This document shows positions 23,784 through 34,800 of a stretch of DNA of 64,000 nucleotides, one piece after another (the stretch's first letter is position 1; each line of letters starts with the position of its first letter). The notes under the pieces were generated by a model. It was not told the origin of the DNA. It ran no database searches and saw only the letters and a list, made by a program, of their open reading frames with translations. A program made the translations under genes and the position numbers. The DNA comes from Oncomelania hupensis (lineage: Eukaryota > Mollusca > Gastropoda > Littorinimorpha > Pomatiopsidae), in NCBI GenBank assembly GCA_036898135.1, contig CM072511.1:163812064-163876063 (forward strand). The letters run 5' to 3'.

Positions 23784-24480
23784 CGCGCGTATATATGTAT
23801 GTATGTACCATATGACCTGTGTTATTTTTCCGATTATACCTATCTCCTACGGTGTTTAATGATTATATACGCAGAAAAGAAGTCTTACAAAGTTAACATG
23901 CAAACACTTCTGAGCTAACGATAGGGTGTTTCTTACTAAACATTGTGTCTGTGTGCATTAGGAGTGAACATCACGCCATGCACAAGCTTCTGCACTAACA
24001 ACACGGTGCACGGACATACAGACTTGACACAGCCAGGCCAACCCCTTAGCCCCAAGCTATGGGGAATGAACTCTTACACGCGCGAAGACGTCAAGGCAAG
24101 TAATTGGCGGTAAAAGGTACATTCATTGCGTTTACATCCTCATCATCATCATCGTCGTCGTCGTCATCATCATCAATCAATCAATCAATCATCATCATCG
24201 TCGTCGTCATCAAGAATCTCTTTGGAAAAAGGACTATTAGTAACTAACATCCAACTAATAATATTCTGAGCGCCGTAATCAACCGAGGACAGAGATGATT
24301 AAAAAATAGTAATTCAATATAACGGCACTTTTAATCGCAAGAACAGAACGCCTCATTACATTTATAATTAATTATAAGAACCTCGATATTAACAAGAAAA
24401 AAACGTAGCGAAGAATTATTAATTACAAACAATCCCACTTATTACTGGGAAAACAATGCACAACTCAAATTGTTACAGCA
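23026..24480. other. Intergenic with (GT)n and (ATC/GTC)n tracts
   Basis: (GT)n with TA interruptions at about 23695-23800, and (ATC/GTC)n with (AATC)n at about 24127-24212. The rest is AT-rich and I see no gene. Confidence 0.6.
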
Positions 24481-24484
24481 CAGC

Positions 24485-24562
24485 CAATCGTGCGCGTCTA
24501 GGATGCCTACTCTCTCCAACACTCTTCAACATCCTCCTAGAGTGATGCCCTTGCAGATATAT
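24485..24562 (+). mobile_element. Short RTE LINE fragment
   Basis: Matches the RT segment at about 38820-38900: GGATGCCTACTCTCTCCAAC and ACTCTTCAACATC, then ATGCCCTTGCAGAT after a deletion. It is followed by (AT)n. Confidence 0.75.
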
Positions 24563-25059
24563 ATATATATATATTTATAAAGTGTAATTTGAATATTTAT
24601 ATTTTATGATTTGTTTGTTGGAAATATAATATTGAAATTAATTTGTAAATGAATAAAATATTTTAATAATTTGATAACTGTCATTGTCCGCCAGACGGGA
24701 AACGGGATTCCTTCAGAGAGAAATAAAATAATAATTATTATAGTTCAGCTATTTATTATTTTATATCCAAACAGTCTTTATATATCCGAGTCTCATCACC
24801 GAAATACAATGAACTAGGAAATTTAGTACCAACGCACAGCGAATACATACGCCACGTGCCTGTGTCAACAGCCGTCACGTGTGTCCTAACTCTATAAACA
24901 CGTGATGTATAAACAATTGTAAATATTTGCCAATTCACTTGACAACTGCCGTTCAAATTTATTTGTGTACGTCGTGTCTTCTCGTCCCCCGATTCCCCTC
25001 GTCGGTTTAAAAGGACCCCTTGGGCTGAAAGGTTGAATAAACCTTCAATTTGGGGACCA

Positions 25060-25172
25060 AGTGGGCCCCTCGGACGGGTTGAGTTACATTCTGCATCCTC
25101 CAGCGCCTTGAGCAGCCCTTGAGTTAGAGAGGCGCTATATAAGAATAATTCCAGGCAGTCCTTAAAAACCAG
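25060..25172 (+). mobile_element. SINE 3' tail fragment (GCGCTATATAA type)
   Basis: CAGCGCCTTGAGCAGCCC and TTGAGTTAGAGAGGCGCTAT recur with changes at 57415-57500 and, reversed, at 55140-55175 and near 26282-26330. This looks like the 3' part of the dispersed SINE-like family. Confidence 0.5.
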
Positions 25173-25200
25173 CATTCAATCAACAGTTGTCTCCCGTTAC

Positions 25201-25277
25201 CGCTTCCACTTCTCGCTCTCCTCCTTACAGACGACGTAGGTTTTGTGGCGCTGGTCGATGGACAGAGCCATTTGCAA
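25201..25277 (-). CDS. Candidate orphan internal exon, gene unknown
   Basis: On the minus strand a 77-bp segment is bounded by GGCTTGCAG|TTGCAA and GAAGCG|GTAACG. One frame reads LQMALSIDQRHKTYVVCKEE and then SEKWKR, with codon-like composition and no stop. A second frame is also open, and the third has a stop. The peptide resembles a strand-turn-helix fragment such as the end of a PH domain, but that is a guess. Its phase is not directly compatible with the first known TRPM exon (15007), so it is either separated by further exons or belongs to another gene. Confidence 0.35.
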
Positions 25278-25461
25278 CTGCAAGCCACGTAAACAAGGTA
25301 CCCAGAATACTCCGTCATTAAGGGAGTAATGTAACACACAACAGCATGGAAAGCACTGGTCTTCACATCACAAAGACAAGGGAAAAACAACCAGACGTCT
25401 TTCAAACAAATGATGCAAACACGCACCACCGGCACAGCGCTCTTGCTAAGTGCTGAACAAG

Positions 25462-25564
25462 ATGAGGAGGAAGAAGAAGAAGCTAGGAGAAGAAGAAGCT
25501 AGGAGAAGAAGAAGAAGAAGAAGAAGAAGAAGAAGAAGAAGAAGAAGAAGAAGAAGAAGAAGAA

Positions 25565-25611
<47 letters not shown>

Positions 25612-25940
25612 AGAAGAAGAAGAAGAAGCTAGAAGAAGAAGAAGAAGCTAGGAGAAGAAGAAGAAGCTAGAAGAAGAAGAAGCTAGAAGAAGAAGAAGAA
25701 GCTAGAAGAAGAAGAAGAAGAAGAAGTTAGAAGAAGAAGAAGAAGTTAGAAAAAGAAGAAGAAGTAGAAGAAGAACAACAACAACAACAAAAACAACAAC
25801 AACAAGAAAAATAAGAAAAAGCAGAGGGAGGAGCCGGACGGCTAGAAGAAGAAGAAGAAGAAGATAGAAAAGAAGAAGAAGAAGAAGTTAGAAGAAGAAG
25901 AAGTTAGAAAAAGAAGAAGTAGAAGAAGAACAACATTGAC
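25462..25940. repeat. GAA/AGCTAGAAG repeat tract
   Basis: (GAA)n punctuated by GCTAGAAGAAG units and two (CAA)n patches. A segment AAAAGCAGGGGGAGGAGCCG recurs (about 25810 and 25970). The polyarginine frame is an artefact. Confidence 0.94.
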
Positions 25941-26579
25941 AACAACAAAAACAACAACAACAACAACAAGAAAAAGCAGGGGGAGGAGCCGGACGGCAAA
26001 AGCCTACAGCTGAGTATTACTGGTAGCTTTTAAAAACTGTAATTATTTAGTTTTGGTGAGGGAGTAGTGTGATGGGAGGGGAACAGGAAAAAGGGGGAAG
26101 GGGAGGAGCGAGGAAGGAGTGAGAGAGAGAAAATGAATGAGGAGAAAAAAAAAGGGGGATTGGAGTAGGAAGCATTCAAAACAAAGAACACAACCAAGTA
26201 CAACCGCCACAGCAGTTTCTTTAGCTAGTTTGAAAGGACGAAGAACTAGGAAAAGGTTCATTAGTTTATTCTTGCTATAGTGCGCTTTTCCAGCCCAACA
26301 GCTTCTCAAGGCGCTGGCCGATACAGGCAAGTTCTCATTGGAGCCGCCTGAGGCGACCTCTTGCCTCTCGTTATTGGGAGGGGAGCACTGACGGGTCGTT
26401 CCTTTTCTACGTGATGAAGAAGCAAGACCGATGAGGACGGGAACATCGACAAAGACGATGAAATCAACAAAGCATGCTGTCAAGACCTACCAATAGCTCA
26501 CTTCTCTTGGATGCTGAAGAGCAAGGAGGGGGTTAGTGTGCATGAGCGACAAGGAGGAGGAACAAAACGGCGTGATGAA
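25941..26579. other. Intergenic, partial SINE similarity
   Basis: About 26282-26385 resembles the dispersed SINE-like family in reverse (CTCAAGGCGCTGGCCGATAC). The remainder has purine-rich patches and no recognisable gene. Confidence 0.45.
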
Positions 26580-26590
26580 GTTCTAGAGAC

Positions 26591-27299
26591 TGATTGATTG
26601 ATTGATTGATTGATTGTTGCTTTAGGTCCAGCGGACTCCTCCGAGCCAAATCTGGACCGGACAACCCCCGATCCGCATAAAAGATCTGCTGAAACAACCC
26701 TAGTGGGAAAATTGAACGCCCTCCACCGGCCAGTCACTTTACAATAAAGACATCCCACGCGGGGGACGGCTGAGGGTTTACCTCAACTACGCGAACCCCC
26801 GGTTACAAAAACAAAATAGAATACAACCATCATTACAAATCATCAACGAAACATATACATATAAAATGCCTATATTGTTAAATACTAACATCATAGGAAG
26901 CCCTAGTGACCACCCAGCAGAAAGCGTCCAACACTCCCAAGCTGATCCAACAGACCTCATACACAAACAAGGAGTCTTGTCCAGGAAGAGTTTTCAAGAA
27001 AAAAGGCAGGTCATTGATCTAGCGAAGAAGAAGATAGTATAGCAGAGTGATAGGACAGAGCAGGAATGGGAAAGAGTATATGAGGAAGATAGCAACAGTG
27101 GGAATTTAAAGCACTAAATTTCCATAAAGTGGGGATACTATTTATACTGAAACCCCCGGCACTCCAACGGGGGTACTGTTGCCGCAGTGAATCTGTCATG
27201 CCTACAAAGGCAAGACAGGTTTTCAACTGGGGCTTTCACTGTTCCCTTTATAGGTTAGAACAATCTACAGTGGCAAGATTGCTCATGACCCCAAGGGGT
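26591..27299 (-). mobile_element. 696-bp retroposon family, copy with target duplication
   Basis: Full-length relative of the element at 47216-47911, in reverse orientation. The (GATT)n run at 26591-26616 is the complement of the (AATC)n 3' tail. The 5' end is ACCCCTTGGGGTCATGAG read on the minus strand. An 11-bp duplication GTTCTAGAGAC flanks it (26580-26590 and 27300-27310). It has no long ORF, so it is non-autonomous, mobilised in trans by an unidentified LINE (inferred from tail and target duplication). Confidence 0.88.
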
Positions 27300-27426
27300 G
27301 TTCTAGAGACAACTCAGTTCTTTCGTTCTGGAAGAAGAAGGAGAATGATGGAAGGAGGACAAGGAGAAGAAGATTGATGGAAGAAAACAAGAAGAGCATG
27401 ATGATGAAGAGGAGGAGGAGGAGTTT

Positions 27427-28136
27427 TTGATTGATTGATTGATTTATTATTGCTTTAGGTCCAGCGGACTCTTCCGAGCCAAATCAGGACCGGACAACCC
27501 CCGATCCGCATAAAAGATCTGTTGAAAACAACCCCAGTGGGAAAATTGAATGCCCTCCACCGGCCAGTCACTTTACAATAAAGACATCCCACGCGAGGGA
27601 CGGCTGAGGGTTGACCTCAACTACGCGAACTCCCCGATTACAAAAACAAAATAGAATACAAACATCATTATAAATCATCAACAAAAAAAACATACATATA
27701 AAATGCCTAAAGTGCTAAATAGTACATTCATAGGAAGCCCTAGTGACCACCCGGCAGAAAGCGTCCAACATTCCCAAGCTGATCCAACAGACCTCATACA
27801 CAAACAAGGAGTCTTGTCCAGGAAGAGTTTTCAAGAAAAAAGGTAGGTCATTGATCTAGCGAAGAAGAATATAGTATAGCAGAGTGGTAGGACAGAGCAG
27901 GAATGGGAAAGAGCAAATGAGGAAGACAGCGACAGTGGGAATTTAAAGCACTAAATTTCCAGAAAGTGGGGATACTATTTATACTGAAACCCCCGGCACT
28001 CCAACGGGGGTACTGTTGCCGCAGTGAATCTGTCATGCCTACAAAGGCAAGACAGGTTTTCAACTGGGGCTTTCACTGTTCCCTTTATAGGTTAGAACAA
28101 TCTACAGTGGCAAGATTGCTCATGACCCCAAGGGGT
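27427..28136 (-). mobile_element. 696-bp retroposon family, tandem duplicate
   Basis: Nearly identical to the copy at 26591-27299, with a spacing of 837 bp. Its right flank (28137-28262) repeats the right flank of that copy (27300-27426), but its left flank lacks GTTCTAGAGAC. It therefore arose by tandem duplication of element plus flank, not by a second insertion. Confidence 0.88.
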
Positions 28137-28261
28137 GTTCTAGAGACAACTCAGTTCTTTCGTTCTGGAAGAAGAAGGAGAATGATGGAAGGAGGACAAG
28201 GAGAAGAAGATTGATGAAAGAAAACAAGAAGATCATGATGATGAAGAGGAGGAGGAGGAGT

Positions 28262-28315
28262 TAGTCATTGTTTTTATGGTCCAGCGGACTGCAAAGAGCC
28301 GAATCATGACCACTA
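28262..28315 (-). mobile_element. Terminal fragment of the retroposon family
   Basis: GGTCCAGCGGACTGCAAAGA followed by a GAATCATGACCAC-like end matches the 3' terminal region of the copy at 41755. Confidence 0.6.
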
Positions 28316-28363
28316 GAGAGGAGGAGGGACGACGACGACGACGAAGACGAAGAAGAAGTAGAA

Positions 28364-28429
<66 letters not shown>

Positions 28430-28754
28430 GGAGAAGTAGAAGAAGAAAATTATGAATGAGCGGAAGAAGGAGCGTGTGCACTTTAAATGAGAAGAATCTA
28501 TTAAGAGGGGTGTTTACTGTGAGAGCTGCTGCCGCGGGCGAGTGCTAGGACATTAGTGCACAGTAACAGTACACCATGCCCTATTCTTTCTCTTTCACTG
28601 CTTTATCTTCGTCAAAGGAAAAGATATCTTCTCCTACTTCTGTCTTTAAAAAATAAATGTCCAAAGGCCAACGCAAATACGTGTGAAAATTAATTAACAA
28701 AATCCAGTTGCCTCAATGTTGGCGACCAAACGTGGTTTTTTTCTTTCTCCCGCC

Positions 28755-28788
<34 letters not shown>

Positions 28789-28892
28789 AGGTCGTTGGAG
28801 GAGAGGAGTTTGGCCCCCTCACCCCTCCCCCACTTTTATTTTTCTCTAGGCCAGCTTAATGAGGGCAGTGCCTATCTCCTTCTTCTCCCTCG
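28316..28892. other. (GAT)n microsatellite and flank, no gene seen
   Basis: (GAC/GAA)n then (GAT)n to about 28440, a GA run at 28755-28788 and a G/C-rich patch. No gene recognised. Confidence 0.7.
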
Positions 28893-29308
28893 CTGCTTTA
28901 CCTTCCCCGGATCTAAACAGATCCAGGTACTCATTCACAGCTGATCTAAACAGATCCAGGTACTCATTCACAGCTGATCTAAACAGATCCAGGTACTCAT
29001 TCACAGCTGTTCTAAACAGATCCAGGTACTCATTCACAGCTGATCTAAACAGATCCAGGTACTCATTCACAGCTGATCTAAACAGATCCAGGTACCCATT
29101 CACAGCTGATCTAAACAGATCCAGGTACTCATTCACAGCTGATCTAAACAGATCCAGGTACTCATTCACAGCTGATCTAAACAGATCCAGGTACTCATTC
29201 ACAGCTGATCTAAACAGATCCAGGTACTCATTCACAGCTGATCTAAACAGATCCAGGTACTCATTCACAGCTGATCTAAACAGATCCAGGTACTCATTTA
29301 CAGCTGAG
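28893..29308. repeat. 33-bp minisatellite, about 12 copies
   Basis: The unit contains GATCTAAACAGATCCAGGTA and CTCATTCACAGCT. Copies are almost identical (one TTCTAAAC and one CCCATTC variant). The 33-bp length keeps 11-residue periodic frames open on both strands, which are not taken as genes. Confidence 0.96.
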
Positions 29309-29857
29309 TGAACTGGAAGGTGTCGTGCGCTTGTTTCATTAGAGATCCATAGATGCTGCAACGAAATCACTTTCGCTGGGAGCTTCGGTGGTACTACGTC
29401 ACACATTTTCTGAAGGACACGTGACGTCATACTTCAATGAAGCCACTTTCGTGAAAATCCAAGATTACACGAACACCATTTCGTCAATATTTTTTAATGT
29501 TATCTTGGTCAATTAACAGCATCTTGTTCTAAGAAATACTAAGATTGATATTGGGACTATTGATTCGCGCGTCTTAGGCCACTCAAAATGCCATTATGAG
29601 ATTTTAGGCATTTGTTGAGTGACGCATGTGTGGAAAGCCTTGGAATTGAGAGATCCAAAATGGCAACAAGATGAACCCCCATCGATTGGCATTTTATTCT
29701 GACTTGTTTGCTTCAAGGTGACATAACATTTACGTCTAAGTTGCTTTTTCATGTAACTTATTGTTGTTTTTATTAATGGGACAATTTATATATCTATATA
29801 TTATTTTTGAAAAGGGGTAAATTAGGCGTTTCAAGTTCTTCTACAGTATCAGTATTG
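29309..29857. other. Flank of the LINE, no gene seen
   Basis: AT-rich sequence with no recognised repeat or gene. Confidence 0.5.
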
Positions 29858-29940
29858 TAGGCCTGGTTGTGCTCTGTGGGTTCGGGCAAATAGAATAGAC
29901 CCAACGTTTCCCGGCGTGTCGTAAGAGGCGACTAACAGGG

Positions 29941-30713
29941 GTGATGTTAGCACGGCATCACTGGGCGAAAGTCTTCTACACAGAAGTCACCGGCCAGGGC
30001 GGAGGAACCTCACGTTACTACAGGTTCAACGACCACGTGCTCAGGGCCAAGGCGAGCCACACTGTATTCGTGGATTTCGGCTGTGGCCAACAGCCTGGAG
30101 AGGATTGGGCCCTGCCAGGTCTTTTTTTGCCCAAGATACAACACATGATGAGGCTATCCACTAATTCCATGCCGGATCGGTCGTCGCCCGGCTACACAAG
30201 GACCGCGCCTTCCGTTGGCCACCAGGACGGAGGTGAAAAGTATGCTACTGATGGACAAATTAGCAAGATCCGCACAAGAAACAACATCGTCATAGGAACC
30301 TGGAATGTCAGGACCCTAACTGCGGAAGGAAAATTAGAAGAACTGGCCCACGAGCTGGACCACTATCGATGGAACGTTCTAGGTATCAGCGAACTGCGCT
30401 GGAAAGGCCTAGGTGAAACAACGACTGACAAAGGCCACAAGCTCTATTTCAGCGGTAGAGATGACAGGCACGAACACGGCGTTGGATTCTTGGTCCACAA
30501 AAACATTCTAGCCACTGTCATGGGTTGCCGCCCAGTCTCCAGTAGACTCATTACCATCCGTCTGAGAGCAACCCCTTTCAACATCACCATCATCCAGGCC
30601 TATGCCCCAACATCAGACTATGAAGACAGCGAAGTGGAGGATTTTTATGAAAATATACAGGCGGTCCTTGACCAAGTGCCGAAGAAGGACATAGTCATAG
30701 TGCAAGGCGACTG
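29941..30713 (+). CDS. LINE ORF, N-terminal half: AP-like endonuclease (interrupted)
   Basis: The first 257 codons of the LINE protein, ended by the LTR insertion after the GD of the endonuclease core. An N-terminal stretch of about 115 residues has no domain I recognise. The APE-type endonuclease then starts at about residue 119 with GTWNVRTL, continues with LGISELRW (about 148), HGVGFLVHK, IIQAYAPTSDYED and VIVQGD. This domain nicks target DNA for target-primed reverse transcription. The start at 29941 is the first ATG in frame, and an upstream start is possible. In the current sequence the frame runs about 80 bases into the LTR before a stop. Confidence 0.9.
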
Positions 30714-31347
30714 TGTTACGTTGAAACGCGAACGAAAGTATGCCGGAAGCGTGTACGATAGATCTAATCGTTTCGATTTGCAAAGTATTCGATAATGGAG
30801 TTTATTTACCTTTGATTTGAGTTTGCATTGTTGTTAGGAGAGGCTTTGTATAACGTTGATAATTTGCGTTAGTCGATATTATTTGAGAATCTTCTGGATA
30901 TGCGTGTTTACTCTTGATAGAAATTTCCGGATGGATATCGAAGGTCGTGAATGTTCCCGGAAGTAGAGAAAATGTGAATGACGTAAGTCAGTGATGACGA
31001 TCTTTAGTTCGATTGGTGGCAGTGCGTCATTTCTACCACGTACCAAATCGTTCCAGAAAAGAGAGAGGTTATTTAATCGTGAGCCGAGTCGATGTAGAGA
31101 GAGAAAAGTTGTTGATAGTGATTTGGAAAGTTGCTGTGAAAGTTGTTGAGTTGAATTGAGAATTGTATGCAGTTGTTGATGTGTGCTGAATAAAAGTGGA
31201 AAACTTCATACGCCGACTTTGTGACTTGTATGCTGTTTGGACGGGCTGTGTGAATAAACGAATCTGAGTTACACCCTATCAGGAATTCAAGCATCGGGGC
31301 TGAATCAGATACTGATAGAAAACACCAACATCAAACTGAGTGTAACA
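30714..31347 (+). repeat. 5' LTR of the Gmr1-like retrotransposon
   Basis: 634 bp, starting TGTTACGTTG and ending GAGTGTAACA (TG...CA). It is aligned base for base with 36617-37250, and I see one difference (G at 31165, T at 37068). A possible core promoter is GGTTATTTAATCG at about 31068-31080, with AATAAA near 31190 and 31252. The 5-bp target duplication GACTG lies at 30709-30713 and 37251-37255. Confidence 0.97.
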
Positions 31348-31372
31348 TTTTGGGGGCCAAGCCGGGATTCAC
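31348..31372 (+). other. Candidate primer-binding site
   Basis: TTT then TGGGGGCCAAGCCGGGAT directly follow the 5' LTR. TGG at this place is the complement of a tRNA CCA end. I cannot assign the priming tRNA. Confidence 0.6.
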
Positions 31373-31797
31373 GCCATAGCCAAGGGTTCAACTGCTACAA
31401 CAAGCGAGTCAACGTTACGAGAGGCAGTCATCGAGGGTAGCCGCCAACGAGTTGCGTCGAGAGGGGCCAACATACTGGGACTACATCACCGATAGGTTCG
31501 GGTTGACTGCAAGGGCGTGTAGTCGCTGAAGAGTTGCTTCGTGAGCGAACAACAGATCGGGACTACGTGGCTGCCGTAAGACTACGTCGAGGGACAGTCT
31601 CGGAGCTACATCGCCAGTGTTACATAGAGCGGCGAGCGGACGTCGCGTCTACTTCAGCACAGGAGCGTGTACATCAACACCAGCGTGGTGCAGCGTCGCA
31701 TACGACGAGGACAGCGGGGCCTGCGTCAGTGAAAGCGACTAGTGACAAGCATCAGCGCTACTGCAGAAAGCGTGCTAGAAAGGTACAGCACAGTCAA

Positions 31798-31855
31798 GAA
31801 CTTTCCAGAAAAGAACTTTCTAGAAAAGAACTTTCTTGAAAAGAACTTTCCAGAA
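31798..31855 (+). promoter_or_regulatory. Heat-shock-element-like array in the leader
   Basis: Twelve GAA or TTC triplets at exact 5-bp spacing, in the order GAA-TTC-GAA repeated four times (15-bp period). Each trimer fits the HSF consensus nGAAnnTTCnnGAAn. It ends eight bases before the gag ATG. Function is inferred only; it could be a chance property of a 15-bp tandem repeat. Confidence 0.5.
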
Positions 31856-31863
31856 GCATCAAG

Positions 31864-34800
31864 ATGGCTGACTTCTGGCAGAAAGGGGTTGAACTAAATC
31901 TAAAAGGCAAACAGCTGACGGAGTACGTCAAATTCCAGGAGAGAATATTGCGAGAAGAAAGAGAAGAACAGCGACGGCGCGAAGAACGAGAATTAGAAGA
32001 GCAGCGTCGCCGTGAAGAACGAGAATTAGAAGAGCAGCGTCGCCGTGAAGAAAGAGAATTAGAGGAACAGCGAAGGCAAGAAGAAAGAGAAGAAAAGCGT
32101 CGACGTGACGAGATGGCAGAGAGACGATTAGAGGCTGAGCGTCAATTCCAGTTAGAAATGGCGCGCATCCAACAACAGCAGCGCGCGCCACACGTTATCA
32201 GTGACTTCAAGGCTCCAAAATTGCCAGCATTCGTCGACGAAAAGGACCAGATCGACAGCTATCTGGCGAGGTTTGAAAGGTTCGCCGAAAGCGCTAAATG
32301 GCAACGTCAAGACTGGGCGATCATACTCAGCGCACTACTGACGGGGAAGGCGCTCGATGTCTACAGTAGACTGTCGAATAATGACGCCAAAGCCTACGAC
32401 GTTTTGAAAGCGGCCCTATTGCAGTGCTACAACTTTACAGAAAAGGGCTACCGTCAACGCTTTCGTGAATGCCGGCCTTTGTCAGACGAGACACCAAAGC
32501 AATTTGTGGAGCGCCTGTCATCATACCTACACAAGTGGGTGGAATTATCAGGCAAAGGGAAGACTTACGAGAGTCTCCATGAGCTGATCGTGAGGGAACA
32601 ATTACTCAACGCCTGCCCTAAGGACCTCGCGATCCACTTGGAAATACAAAAGTTGCAGACGCTAAAAGACGTTGCTGAGGCTGCTGAAAGATATCTCATC
32701 GCTCATGAGAAAACGTTGGGGCCACCCAGCGCGACGAAACATTTTCAGAAGACTGGAAACCATGTGAACCAGATCCAGGGGAGCCAGACGAGCCAGAGAC
32801 ACACTGACTCCACGCCTCCTCCCAGGGAAGGGCATTCAAGAGGCTGTTTCACCTGCAACGCTACAGACCACAGAGCAGCTAACTGCCCTCAAAGCAGAAA
32901 TAGCGGACAGCGGAGCAGTACGGACAATGCAGCGGCGGGCAACCGGCAGAGACGTTTCTCCAATCAACGGCAAAACAGTAGATCTGACCATCAAGTGTGC
33001 GGCGGGAGCGTCATTCTTCCGAGTGAGACCAAGCGCACAGCTACCCCTGCGGACGTGCAAGAGTGCATGACCGATGGCCAACTTCTCCTTGCCAACGGAA
33101 AATCCATCCCCGTCGTCGCCAGCGCAGCTGTGACCGTCCAGAACATGCCAGTTTCAAAGGGACGCGTCGGAAATCATGAAGTGACTGTTCTAAGAGACTC
33201 TGGCTGCAGTGGGGTCATCGTCAAAGAAGACCTAATCGCTAAAGAACAGTTCACTGGCGATTTTAAATGGACACTCATGGCCGACAGCAAATGTGTGAGA
33301 GCGCCAGTTGCGAAGATTCAAGTCAGCACTCCTTTCTACATAGGCGAAGTCGAAGCGGTTTGCCTGAAGAAGCCGCTGTATGATTTGATGATCGGGAATA
33401 TCGACGGCGCGAGACGACCCGACGACCCCGATCCAGAGTGGAGTCCTGCCTCAATCCAACGCGTCGAAGTTGTGGAGGAGGATCCATTGCCGTTTCCCGA
33501 TGGAGACCTTACAGAGCTGCTACGGGACAATGTGGTTACTCCGGCTCAGCCCTGCCGACCAGAGATCGTCGGTGCCGTTACTACCAGGGCCCAGGCCAAG
33601 AGAGACAAGACGTCTACGCCACTGAAGGTCGCCGACAACTCTAAAGCTGCCATCGTGGACAGAGATAAGCTTATCCAGCTCCAGGGAGCTGATAGCACTT
33701 TAAACAAGTACAGGAACCGCCAAGACCACGTGACCAAGGGCAGTGGCACGGTCTATTTTGAGGTGAAGGCCAAGATCCTGTACAGAATCTTCCAGCACCC
33801 GAGGGTCAACGGAGGGAAACCACTACGTCAAGTCTTGGTACCGTTACCCCTAAGGCGCCAGGTGATGGAAGTAGCGCATGACTCAATTATGGGAGGTCAC
33901 CTAGGCATCAAGAAGACGTCGGACAGAATCCAGGCGGTGTTCTACTGGCCAGGACTTCATGCGGACGTCAGCCGTTTCTGCCGATCATGTGACATTTGCC
34001 AGAAGACCATACCTCGAGGAAGGGTCCCGAAAGTGCCTATGCAGAGGATGCCTCTGATCGACCGACCTTTCAAGAGGGTGGCCTTAGACTTAATCGGCGA
34101 AATAAGACCTCCGAGTGAAGAAGGTCATCGATGGGTACTGACTTTAGTGGACTATGCGACTCGGTACCCAGAAGCAGTGCCTCTGAAGAAGATTGACACT
34201 GAAACTGTCGCTGAGGCGCTAGTGGACATGTTCAGTAGACTTGGAGTGCCTGAAGAAATTCTGACAGACCTCGGGACGCAGTTCGTCTCCGACTGCATGA
34301 AGGAGGTGAACAGACTGCTGAGCATCCGGCATTTGACTACGACACCCTACCAACCGATGTGCAACGGGCTTGTCGAAAAGTTCAATGCTACGTTGAAGTC
34401 CACCCTGAAGAAACTGTGCAGCGAGCAGCCCAGACAATGGCATCGCTACATCAACGCCTTACTGTTCGCCTACAGAGAAGTGCCGCAGGAGTCCACCGGC
34501 TTTTCTCCGTTCGAGCTGCTGTACGGAAGAACCATCCGAGGGCCGATGCACATCCTAAAAGAACTGTGGACGAAAGAAGTAGACACCCCAGAGGTGAAGA
34601 ACAGCTACCAGTACGTGTTTGAGCTACGGGAGAAGCTGGAGCAGACTCTCGAGATAGCCAGAGAAAACCTGAAGAAGTCCCAGGACTGTGGAAAGCACTA
34701 CTATGACCGTAGGGCTGTGAACAGGAAGTTTAAACCTGGCAACAAAGTGCTGGTGCTGCTACCTACCGATCACAATAAGTTGCTGATGCAGTGGAAAGGC

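Noticed and set aside
25450..25632. Polyarginine frame
   Set aside because: Pure (AGA)n microsatellite translation.
28846..29430. Open frames with 11-residue repeats (both strands)
   Set aside because: They are by-products of the 33-bp array, without a domain or splice support.
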